Assembly (NCBI GenBank): GCA_028823035.1
Contig: JAPKCI010000004.1
Location: forward strand, 1 to 64,000
Length of the DNA stretch: 64,000 nt
Direction of reading: 5' to 3'
From: Rubripirellula sp.
GTDB lineage: Bacteria; Planctomycetota; Planctomycetia; Pirellulales; Pirellulaceae
Below the pieces are notes generated by a model that was given only the letters and a program-made list of their open reading frames with translations, did not search any database and was not told the DNA's origin. Of the stretch, positions 29,569 through 38,245 are shown piece by piece. The first letter of the stretch is position 1. Every line of letters begins with the position of its first letter. A program made the translations under genes and the position numbers.

Positions 29569-29702
29569 GGCGTCTTTCAGATGGTTTGAGGGTAGCCGCC
29601 GCTGGCTTGAGTACAGCCGCTTTGAGCCCCGCAATGTACGTCACATGCCCTCTTTTGTTCAAGGCCTTTGATTTTGATCACCGAATCTGAGCAAACGGCC
29701 TC

Positions 29703-29788
29703 GCCACGCCAGCTCCGCTCTGCCACGCCAGCCCCGCTCTGCCACGCCAGCCCCGCTCTGCCACGCCAGCCCCGCTCTGCCACGCCAC
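29703..29788. repeat. 19-bp GC-rich tandem repeat, ~4.4 copies (gccacgccagccccgctct)
   Basis: Copies at 29703 (1 mismatch), 29722, 29741, 29760 and a partial at 29779. Confidence 0.92.
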
Positions 29789-30125
29789 GCCCTAACAGCC
29801 CACCATCAGGCCTGTCCTCCATTTTGCCGTCCCGAAGCTGTCTCCGGGCACTTCGAGTACCCAAAGTTCGCCAAGTTGGCCCCAGAAGCCGAACCAGTGC
29901 CTGTACTCAGCCCATCACCGTTCTCTATTGTGGCTCGAGAGATTCGGGTCCGGACTGCGATCACGACTCAGGAGCGAGTGCTGTTGATCTATGGTTACAG
30001 ATCCAAAACTGAATTCGCCAGCAAATCAAGGCAATGGGATCAACACCGCCAACCCAGGTCAATTGGTCTGTCAGCTACTTCGGCTCCGCAGGCTTCTATG
30101 CGGTCACATCGGCTTGCTCGACCGG

Positions 30126-30509
30126 CTAGTCTGTCTTCTCCAAAGTCGCAACCGCTTCAGCGTCTGGTACCAGCTCGGACTCCAGAAAGCTGCATGCCTT
30201 TTCGAATGCTTTCAGATTAGCTGCGGCTTGCATGTGACCTGCGTTATCGAGGCTGCAAAACGCCGTTTTTACACCAGCAGATTTCAGAGCAAAGTAACTG
30301 GTTTTGGTCCAAGCTTGAGGAACAAGTTGATCAGCCGAGCCATTGCAAAAGAAAACAGGGGTATCGTCTGCATCGACAAATGCTGCCGAAGACGCCGAAG
30401 ACGCCGCGTGAAACTTGTCTCGCACGGAACTCATATCGCCCCCCATCCAGTATTTGGCCCACTTTCCATCATCGGGGAACCAACGAAAATCAGTCGGAGC
30501 CCACCACCA
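30126..30509 (-). pseudogene. C-terminal fragment of an alpha/beta hydrolase (esterase-like), 5'-truncated
   Basis: Minus-strand reading WWWAPTDFRWFPDDGKWAKYWMGGDMSSVRDKFHAAS...DDTPVFFCNGSADQLVP...YFALKSAGVKTAFCSLDNAGHMQ; stop codon at 30510-30512 and no N-terminal half (no nucleophile elbow). Confidence 0.55.
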
Positions 30510-30512
30510 TCA

Positions 30513-30914
30513 ACGTCAACAGTCGAAGGACAAATCGATCCCGAACGGATCCGCTACCTTGCTCGCGATGGAATCCCAGAAGTACCTTCCCCGCTGCATT
30601 ACGATTCAAAGATCTACTTCGTCAAGAATGGTGGTATATTGACATGCATCGACTTTAGGACAGGTGAACGCCTTTCACGTATGCGTACAGATGGGCGTGG
30701 TACCCACTACGCTTCGCCAATCATTCAGGGTGACCTTCTATTCAGTTCCGCGGGCGGTGGCACGATCTCAGTCATCCGGTTGGCGGACAAGCCGAAAGTC
30801 ATCGCAACCAACCAACTGGAATCCCCCGTCATTGCTGCGTCAGCAATTGTCGAGGGAGTTTTTTACATCCGAACACGCGACAAGCTTTGCGCCTTCAAGG
30901 TAGCGGGTCAGTGA
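30513..30914 (+). pseudogene. C-terminal fragment of a PQQ-type/WD40-like beta-propeller protein, 5'-truncated
   Basis: IPEVPSPLHYDSKIYFVKNGGILTCIDFRTGERL...HYASPIIQGDLLFSSAGGGTISVIRL...VIAASAIVEGVFYIRTRDKLCAF; upstream part of the ORF (29991-30510) is antisense to the hydrolase remnant and shows no propeller motifs. Confidence 0.55.
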
Positions 30915-31015
30915 CAGAATGATTCGCGCCAGCGAACTGTAAAATACAATTCCGGTTGATCCGATGTCCGCTGCGGCCTTTGATCAATTCCAGACCAGGG
31001 TGATGAACCACAACC

Positions 31016-34000
31016 ATGACTCTCCCCCATCAAGCCTTGCATCAAGTACAGTGCAGAAGCAGCAAGACAACCCTGCTGATGACTCTCATCAGCCTGATTG
31101 CAGCACCTGCCGTCTGCGCTGAAAACCCTACGAACACATTCGATGCTGTTGCCCCAATCCTGATTCGTCATTGTTTGAAATGCCATCAGGGAGATGAGCC
31201 CAGTGGGGGCCTGCGAATGACCACAGCCGAGACGTTTGCGGTCGGGGGCGAGAGTGGTGAACCGACAACCAATGGAGACCTCGACGACAGCCTGCTGTGG
31301 GAACAAGTCTCAACAGGCGAAATGCCGCCCGAATCGAATCTGACTGACTCGGAATTGGCGATTCTTCGAAACTGGATCAAAGCTGGATCACCTTGGCGTG
31401 ATCGAAAGCTGCATCTTTTTGACATGACAACTAACGAACGGGCGGGAAAGGACTGGTGGTCACTACAACCGCTCAAGAACCCGACAATCCCCGAAGCATT
31501 TAAAAGCGAACACAATCCAATCGATGCTTTTGTCAAAGCACGGCTCCGTGTGAACGGATTGGAAATATCACCCTCTGCCGACCCAATAACACTGGTTCGC
31601 AGGTTGTCACTTCACCTACATGGCATCCATCCATCGCCCGCAACAGAACTCGATAGTGAAGCAGTTGAACAGAACTTCGAAGCACTCGTTGCAACATTCC
31701 TTGCATCACCACGATACGGCGAGCGATGGGCGAGACATTGGCTGGATCTCGCAAGGTTTGGTGAGAGCCAGGGCTTTGAACGCGACAAGTCACGTCCCGA
31801 TGCTTGGCATTATCGCGACTGGGTCATCAATGCTCTGAATCAAGACATGCCTTACGACCGATTCGCCCAGCTGCAAATTGCCGGTGACTGCCAGCAGGAA
31901 ACGGGCACAGAGGGAATCATCGCAACTGGCTTTCTCGTAGCAGGTGCCTATGACGAAGTGGGTCAGAGCCAACAGAGCGCTGCGATGCGTGCTGTGGTCC
32001 GACAGGATGAACTGGAAGACTACGTTGGCACAGTCAGCCAGACGTTTCTAGGTCTGACAACGAACTGCGCCCGTTGCCATGATCACAAATTTGATCCTAT
32101 TCTTCAGTCTGAATACTACGCTTTATGCGCGGCGCTGGATGGTGTGCGGCCTGGCAAACGCGAAGTGACTGACCCTTCCCAGATCGCTCAAGGTCAGCAA
32201 CTGGCTGCCGACCTCAAGCAGCAAACAGCAAATGTTGCAGTTCAATTGGCCGAGTTGGAAAGGTCCATTCTGCAGGACGTTAAAAAAACGATTGTCGCGG
32301 ATGGCAAGGACCTTACACCTATTCTGCAACCGATCGCGCACTGGGACTTTGAACTGGATTTAAAAGATCAATTAGGCAATCTTCATGGCCAGGCTCATGG
32401 CAAGGCGAGACTGGAAAACGGAATGCTGGTTCTCGATGGAAAAGACGCTCATGTCATGACCATACCCCTGGAACAGCCTCTGCATGAAAAAACGCTGGTG
32501 GGGAAGGTGCGATTGGAAAACCTGAATCAAGGTGGTGGTGCCGTCATGGCACTGCTGGGAAAATCTCCTAATCGCTTTGATGCCATCGTCTATGGCGAGC
32601 GGGAACCAGGACGATGGATCGCAGGCAGCGAAAACTTTGTTCGCACCCAAGACGTGGGTGGTCCACCGGAAACTGGCGATGGTAGCAACCCGCAGCCGGT
32701 GCACATCGCCATCACTTACGGGCCGGATGGAACGATTTCCCTCTTCCGAAATGGTGAGCCATACGGGACGCCCTATCAAAAGCCCTTACCAGAGTACAGC
32801 GTCGGGACTGCCAAAGTCGCCTTCGGAATCCGACTATTGCCGGTCGGTGGCAATCGCATGCTGACCGGACGCATCGAGGAAGCGAGTCTCTACGACCGTG
32901 CCTTGACTGGCATGGAAATCCGGTCGCTCGCCAAGGGTGGCAACTTTCTGACAAACGAAGAACTTGCCCGGGGCACATCGGCCAAGCGTCTGGTAATGCG
33001 GGAAGGACTCCGAGAGGATCTTCAGGACTTGCGAAGCAGGAATATCAACATTCAGAAACAATTCACATACGCTGTCCAACCTCGAAAGCCAGAACCGACT
33101 CGCCGACTGATTCGTGGCAACACGGCGACACCAGCAGAAGTAGTGGTCCCGGCTGGGATCGCGAGCGTCCAGGGTGTGAACCCTGATTTCGGCCTGTCAG
33201 CCGACTCGCCAGAAAAACACAGGCGGCAAATGTTGGCCAACTGGATCACCAGCAAACACAACCCGCTATTCGCGCGAGTCATTGTCAATCGAATCTGGCA
33301 ACATCACTTCGGCGTCGGGCTTGTACGCACACCCAGCGATTTCGGCTTCACCGGGGGCAAACCTTCGCATCCAGACCTGCTGGACTATCTTGCAAACCAG
33401 CTCATCGAATCAGGTTGGAGTCTGAAGACATTGCACCGATTGATTGTCACCTCAAAAACATGGAAACAGGCGGTCACGGAAAGCCTGCGGGGGGAGCAAA
33501 TCGACGGCAACAATCGGATGCTATGGCGTGGGAATCGGACTCGGCTGGATGCTGAGGCGATTCGCGACTCAATCCTTCAGATGGCTGGACAATTGAACGA
33601 ATCTGGCGGGGGCCCGTCATTCCAAGACTTCAAAACTTTCAACTTTAACAGCCAGTTCTATGAAGTCCTTGATCGTGAGGGTCAGCAATACAATCGCCGC
33701 ACGGTCTATCGCATGATCATTCGTTCGGGAAGGCACCGCCTACTGGATGCGTTTGACTGCCCAGACCCTTCGGCGACCGCTCCCAAGAGGAGTCGGACAA
33801 CAACACCCCTGCAATCACTTTCCTTGATGAACCACCCCTTCGCCATTCGCATGGCGGGTCACTATGCCAACCGTGTCCGCGCTGACGCTGGACCGAACCC
33901 TGAAAGGCAAGTTCAGCGAGCAATCGAACTGGCCTGGTACCGATCACCCACCCCTGATGAGCAAAAGCGACTTACCGATTTTGTACGCGATCACGATCTC

Positions 34001-34054
34001 AGCTCGCTCTGTCGAGTGCTGATCAACAGTAACGAGTTTCTTTATGTTGACTGA
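31016..34054 (+). CDS. Planctomycete-type PSCyt1/DUF1549 - LamG-like - DUF1553 protein (1012 aa)
   Basis: CLKCHQGDEPSGGLRM (CXXCH), RYGERWARHWLDLARFGES, NCARCHDHKFDPI, central LamG-like AHWDFELD...IEEASLYDRAL, MLANWITSKHNPLFARVIVNRIWQHHFG, RRTVYRMIIRSGRHRLLDAFDCPDPS. Confidence 0.92.
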   Translation: MTLPHQALHQVQCRSSKTTLLMTLISLIAAPAVCAENPTNTFDAVAPILIRHCLKCHQGDEPSGGLRMTTAETFAVGGESGEPTTNGDLDDSLLWEQVSTGEMPPESNLTDSELAILRNWIKAGSPWRDRKLHLFDMTTNERAGKDWWSLQPLKNPTIPEAFKSEHNPIDAFVKARLRVNGLEISPSADPITLVRRLSLHLHGIHPSPATELDSEAVEQNFEALVATFLASPRYGERWARHWLDLARFGESQGFERDKSRPDAWHYRDWVINALNQDMPYDRFAQLQIAGDCQQETGTEGIIATGFLVAGAYDEVGQSQQSAAMRAVVRQDELEDYVGTVSQTFLGLTTNCARCHDHKFDPILQSEYYALCAALDGVRPGKREVTDPSQIAQGQQLAADLKQQTANVAVQLAELERSILQDVKKTIVADGKDLTPILQPIAHWDFELDLKDQLGNLHGQAHGKARLENGMLVLDGKDAHVMTIPLEQPLHEKTLVGKVRLENLNQGGGAVMALLGKSPNRFDAIVYGEREPGRWIAGSENFVRTQDVGGPPETGDGSNPQPVHIAITYGPDGTISLFRNGEPYGTPYQKPLPEYSVGTAKVAFGIRLLPVGGNRMLTGRIEEASLYDRALTGMEIRSLAKGGNFLTNEELARGTSAKRLVMREGLREDLQDLRSRNINIQKQFTYAVQPRKPEPTRRLIRGNTATPAEVVVPAGIASVQGVNPDFGLSADSPEKHRRQMLANWITSKHNPLFARVIVNRIWQHHFGVGLVRTPSDFGFTGGKPSHPDLLDYLANQLIESGWSLKTLHRLIVTSKTWKQAVTESLRGEQIDGNNRMLWRGNRTRLDAEAIRDSILQMAGQLNESGGGPSFQDFKTFNFNSQFYEVLDREGQQYNRRTVYRMIIRSGRHRLLDAFDCPDPSATAPKRSRTTTPLQSLSLMNHPFAIRMAGHYANRVRADAGPNPERQVQRAIELAWYRSPTPDEQKRLTDFVRDHDLSSLCRVLINSNEFLYVD

Positions 34055-35486
34055 CCACCGTTTCAATCGCCGATCCTGGTTTTCGTTCGCATCACGCGGT
34101 GTGGGCAGCTTGGCTTTGGCAGATCTGATGAGCAGAAATTGCAGCCTGCCTGCCGGAGTCATTGTGCCCGAGGCCGCTGATCCAGCCCCACATCATCAGC
34201 CGCGAGCCAAACGCGTTATCCACATATGCATGTTCGGCGGACTCAGCCAGGTAGATTCATTTGACTACAAGCCTGACCTCGAAAAACTGCATGGAAAATC
34301 ACTCTCCAGTGATGAAAAACCTGATGTCTTTTTTGGCAAAATCGGACTGTTGCGAAAAAGTGATTGGAAATTCCGCCAACGTGGTGAAAGTGGACTTTGG
34401 ATCTCGGAACTCTTCCCGCATCTTGGCGAGGTCGCTGATGAATTGACCGTCGTCAATTCCATGTATGCTGAAACGTCCAATCACACGCCGGCCACCTTTC
34501 AAGAGAACACAGGATTCCGTCTGAATGGTTTTCCAACCTTCGGTGCCTGGATGTCATACGGCATGGGCAGCGAGACGGATGAACTACCCTCCTACATCGT
34601 GATTCCTGACACGCGTGGATTACCAGCAGGGGGTTCGATTAACTGGAGCAATGGTTTTCTTCCTGCTCGCCATCAAGGTGTGATTATGCGTAGCAAGGGC
34701 ACCCCGGTAGACGATCTGTTTCCCGCAGTCCAAATCCCTGAATCTCGTGAACAGGCAAGTCGGAAACTGCTGGATGAAATCAATCAAAAGCACCTTGCAG
34801 CTCGCCCGGATGACAACGAACTGGCAGCCAGAATCGCAAGCTACGGGTTGGCTGCGAAGATGCAGATGGCTGTCCCGGAGGTTACCGATCTCAGTCGCGA
34901 ATCACCGTCGACGCACCAGATGTACGGGATAGAAAATCCTGCAACGACAGACTTTGGCCGAAGCTGTCTGCTCGCTCGACGTCTGCTGGAAAAGGGAGTA
35001 CGGTTCGTGCAGTTGTATTCCGGAGGTGCCTTCGGTTCACCACGCATCAATTGGGACGGCCACGAAAACATGCAAAACAATCATGGACGCGAAGCGGGTC
35101 GTGCCGACAAGCCACTGGCTGGTTTGATTCGTGATCTGCGTCAAAGAGGGATGCTGGATGACACGATCGTTATCTGCACCTCTGAATTTGGTCGAACCCC
35201 TTTCACTCAATCAGCGTCTGATCAGCTCGGTACCGGACGCGATCACAATCAAAATGGATTCTCGATCTGGATGGCTGGGGCCGGTATGCCAGGAGGTCGA
35301 ACTTACGGAGCCACCGATGAAATTGGTTGGCAAGCTACAGAAAATCGCACCAGCTGGCCTGATCTTCATGCCAACCTGCTGCATCTGCTGGGTATCAATC
35401 ATGAGCGGCTGACTCATTACCACAACGGCATCCAAAGACGCCTCACGAATGTACACGGGAAACTGTTGCCCGAATTGCTCGGATAG
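34044..35486 (+). CDS. DUF1501 protein, overlapping the upstream DUF1553 gene by 11 nt
   Basis: RVIHICMFGGLSQVDSFDYKPDLEKLHGKSL, GMLDDTIVICTSEFGRTPFTQSASDQLGTGRDHNQNGFSIWMAGAGMPGGRTYGATDEIGW; Tat-like N-terminus (NRRSWFSFASRG). Confidence 0.93.
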   Translation: MLTDHRFNRRSWFSFASRGVGSLALADLMSRNCSLPAGVIVPEAADPAPHHQPRAKRVIHICMFGGLSQVDSFDYKPDLEKLHGKSLSSDEKPDVFFGKIGLLRKSDWKFRQRGESGLWISELFPHLGEVADELTVVNSMYAETSNHTPATFQENTGFRLNGFPTFGAWMSYGMGSETDELPSYIVIPDTRGLPAGGSINWSNGFLPARHQGVIMRSKGTPVDDLFPAVQIPESREQASRKLLDEINQKHLAARPDDNELAARIASYGLAAKMQMAVPEVTDLSRESPSTHQMYGIENPATTDFGRSCLLARRLLEKGVRFVQLYSGGAFGSPRINWDGHENMQNNHGREAGRADKPLAGLIRDLRQRGMLDDTIVICTSEFGRTPFTQSASDQLGTGRDHNQNGFSIWMAGAGMPGGRTYGATDEIGWQATENRTSWPDLHANLLHLLGINHERLTHYHNGIQRRLTNVHGKLLPELLG

Positions 35487-35594
35487 CTTCCTCTCGCTCG
35501 ATAAAGCACCCGGCCGTGTCAAGCGCCCCGTCGCTCGGCAGGTATCATGATTCCGAATCAATTCACTTACAAAGGTCGCACCACTGCTGACCCA

Positions 35595-36554
35595 TCAATC
35601 ACTGATATCACCAACATCGCTGGCCTCTTTCCAGTGATCCACGACAACGGTGTCAAATACCAACTGGTAAAGGTGGTAAACGATCATCGGCACAACACTC
35701 ACCCCACAGTCGATGGCCATCTGCAAACCAACCATCAACGTCTTCTGACTGCCAGAAATTGCCACGGCAATCTGCTTGCCTCGATCAAGGCCCATGCATC
35801 TGGAAAAGAAAATGCCAAGGAATAGAGTAACGGTATGGAGTCCGGCTGCTGAGACAAAAATCAGCATCGCAATCAACCAGGGCGTGACTTCAATTGATGA
35901 CGAAGTGTCAGTCACACCACAAGTCGCAGCTCCAATAGCGACCATGACCAACATCCCAGCCTGACCCAATCCTGACAAACGCCCACGGTTGCGATCGGCC
36001 CAGTCTGCCGCCCCCATCCGCCGCATCGACTGAGCCAGCAACAACGGCAAAACCACGATGATCGAAAGTTTCATCACCTGCCCCACGACATCGATTTCGG
36101 CATGAGTCGATAGTACCAGCCAAATTCCAATCGGTGCGACGACCACGCAGGCAAGGTTCGTAACCACGGTGGTCATCATGGCGACCGACCCGTCGCCACC
36201 CGCGCGACGGGTCCATACCGATGCTGATGCGAGTGTGCAGGGCACGATGGCCGCAATGAAAAGACCGCCAAAGAGAGACTCCGGAAGCCAATAAATCGTG
36301 GGCAGGCAAAGAAGTGGAACCAATAACACACTGATTCCAATTGATAGCAATGACGGGAGCGGTCGAGCGTAACTTTTACGAATTGCGTCATTTCGCAGAG
36401 TGATACTCATCGCCCACATCACAACGAAGACGATCCCACCTCGTAATAGTTGCCACTCAAGCAGGTGACTCCAAGCTTCGGCCCAGAAATAACCCACAGC
36501 AAAGCTGATGGCCAAAGCTACCAGGAACCAATGTTTCGCCAATTTTTCCCACAT
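35595..36554 (-). CDS. Bile acid:sodium symporter family membrane protein
   Basis: ~9-10 TM segments; SALLSIG-type helices, ATVPCTLASASVWTRRAGGDGSVAMMTTVVTNLACVVVAPI and GSQKTLMVGLQMA motifs typical of this family. Confidence 0.8.
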   Translation of the reverse strand: MWEKLAKHWFLVALAISFAVGYFWAEAWSHLLEWQLLRGGIVFVVMWAMSITLRNDAIRKSYARPLPSLLSIGISVLLVPLLCLPTIYWLPESLFGGLFIAAIVPCTLASASVWTRRAGGDGSVAMMTTVVTNLACVVVAPIGIWLVLSTHAEIDVVGQVMKLSIIVVLPLLLAQSMRRMGAADWADRNRGRLSGLGQAGMLVMVAIGAATCGVTDTSSSIEVTPWLIAMLIFVSAAGLHTVTLFLGIFFSRCMGLDRGKQIAVAISGSQKTLMVGLQMAIDCGVSVVPMIVYHLYQLVFDTVVVDHWKEASDVGDISD

Positions 36555-36710
36555 ACCGCAAACCCCCGAAGCGACCTATCGGTGAATCAATCAGTGAATC
36601 TAAGATCGCGTTTCATTTCCGGAAACTGGTTGCCTTCCAACTGGCCTCGCCAATCCATCCCACGCGGTTCCATCCCAAGTGGCTCTGGTGCGTAGCCAAG
36701 AGGACGAACG

Positions 36711-38048
36711 ATGCACGAGCGAACACAGCGAACGACTGCAAAATTGTTGTTCGTATTCTGCTGCGCGCTCCCCACCTGTTTCACCTGCCTCTGCATTTTG
36801 GTGACATGGACACCATGGTATCACCATCGAGCACTGCAAAAACTTGAGTCGAAACTTTCACACAGCACTGGGTTGGTGATTGAAATCGACGATTTCCTAC
36901 AGACATCACCATCAAGGTTGCACTTGTACGGTGTCACTGTCAAAGAACCAGAGACTGCTCGCGAGATTGCTCACGTCCGCGAACTTGAACGTGTCGACGA
37001 CGGTAATCAAGTAACGCTCTTGCTGCAGCAGCCAGAAATTCAATCCCGTGAATTAAAGAGCATCTGGCACCTGCTCCATCAACGCTTTCTGTGTCGCCCT
37101 GACTTGACGACTGTCCCTGTCCGCGCCTCCGCCAACGATCTAACCATTCATAGTCGTAGCGGTGCAGTCACCTTTAAGGATGTAGACGCATGGATCACGC
37201 CTGACGAAGAGGCTGTGGAAGCAACCATCGCCTGCCTTCCAGCAGACTCGCGTTACGATAGTCCCATCAACGTCAGAGTACGGCGAGATCGCAGCGGTAA
37301 ACATCCAACTACTCACTGGTCGCTTGACACACAAGGCACCACCCTGCCCTGCTCCGCCGTTGCGGATTTCATACCGCAGATGGAAAAGCTCGGTGCCAAT
37401 GCTGAATTCGCTGGAACATTGGCATGGCAACTCAACGCCGACCACTGGTGGATCGATCTTGGTGGTTCACGATTTCACGAGGTATCCCTCGATCGAATCT
37501 TTGAACGCAACTCTCACCGTCTGAGTGGCACGGCAACCATTCAGTTCGATCGTTGTCGAATCAATCCTCATTCGAAGCAGAGTGACGTTTCGGGATCCAT
37601 CATCGCCAATGATGGTCAGATTGGTCGCAGCCTGTTGTTAGCTGCCACTCAGAATTGCGGATTCGAAATCCGCATGCAAGATCGCTTGCTTGATCAGTAT
37701 GGTGATGTCCCGTTTGACCTGCTTGGGCTCGGATTTAACATCAACAATGCTCAGCTCAGACTTGCTGGAATCTGTCGCAACGAACTTGGCTACGAAGGCT
37801 TTCCTTCCGATGTAGTGCTATGCCTGGATGGTTTCCCACTGGTGTTTTCAAGCGAACAAACCATGGATTCACTTAACGCACTACGTGTCGTTGCACCAAG
37901 CTATAGCGTTGCGGTCCCAATGTCCGACCAGACCAGCTGGTTGATGAATTTCCTGATCCCACCCAGCCGTCCAATGCCTTCCAATGAGTCACGTATTCGG
38001 TCAGCCGACAATTGGCATGGCGGACCCCTGATTTCACAGCCCAGGTAA
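36711..38048 (+). CDS. Hypothetical protein with N-terminal TM (AsmA-like architecture possible)
   Basis: 445-aa uninterrupted ORF; TM LLFVFCCALPTCFTCLCILVTW then a periplasmic beta-rich region. No specific family recognised. Confidence 0.65.
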   Translation: MHERTQRTTAKLLFVFCCALPTCFTCLCILVTWTPWYHHRALQKLESKLSHSTGLVIEIDDFLQTSPSRLHLYGVTVKEPETAREIAHVRELERVDDGNQVTLLLQQPEIQSRELKSIWHLLHQRFLCRPDLTTVPVRASANDLTIHSRSGAVTFKDVDAWITPDEEAVEATIACLPADSRYDSPINVRVRRDRSGKHPTTHWSLDTQGTTLPCSAVADFIPQMEKLGANAEFAGTLAWQLNADHWWIDLGGSRFHEVSLDRIFERNSHRLSGTATIQFDRCRINPHSKQSDVSGSIIANDGQIGRSLLLAATQNCGFEIRMQDRLLDQYGDVPFDLLGLGFNINNAQLRLAGICRNELGYEGFPSDVVLCLDGFPLVFSSEQTMDSLNALRVVAPSYSVAVPMSDQTSWLMNFLIPPSRPMPSNESRIRSADNWHGGPLISQPR

Positions 38049-38245
38049 CGCCTGCAATGCTGTCTGCACCGCACTGACACTCACGAGCCGCAGACAGACT
38101 CGCATTTTGACTTCAAGGCAACTTGTCTGAATCACTGCGACCTGGGGACAACTCAATGACAGTCCCCCGCCCCGGGCATAGGGACCCGGCAACATTGAAG
38201 GCGACGCCACATCCCGATCACCCGCGAACGACAATCCACCAACAT

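Noticed and set aside
29991-30510. N-terminal half of the 307-aa plus-strand ORF
   Set aside because: Antisense to the hydrolase remnant, with biased composition; only the part after ~30513 shows real beta-propeller similarity.
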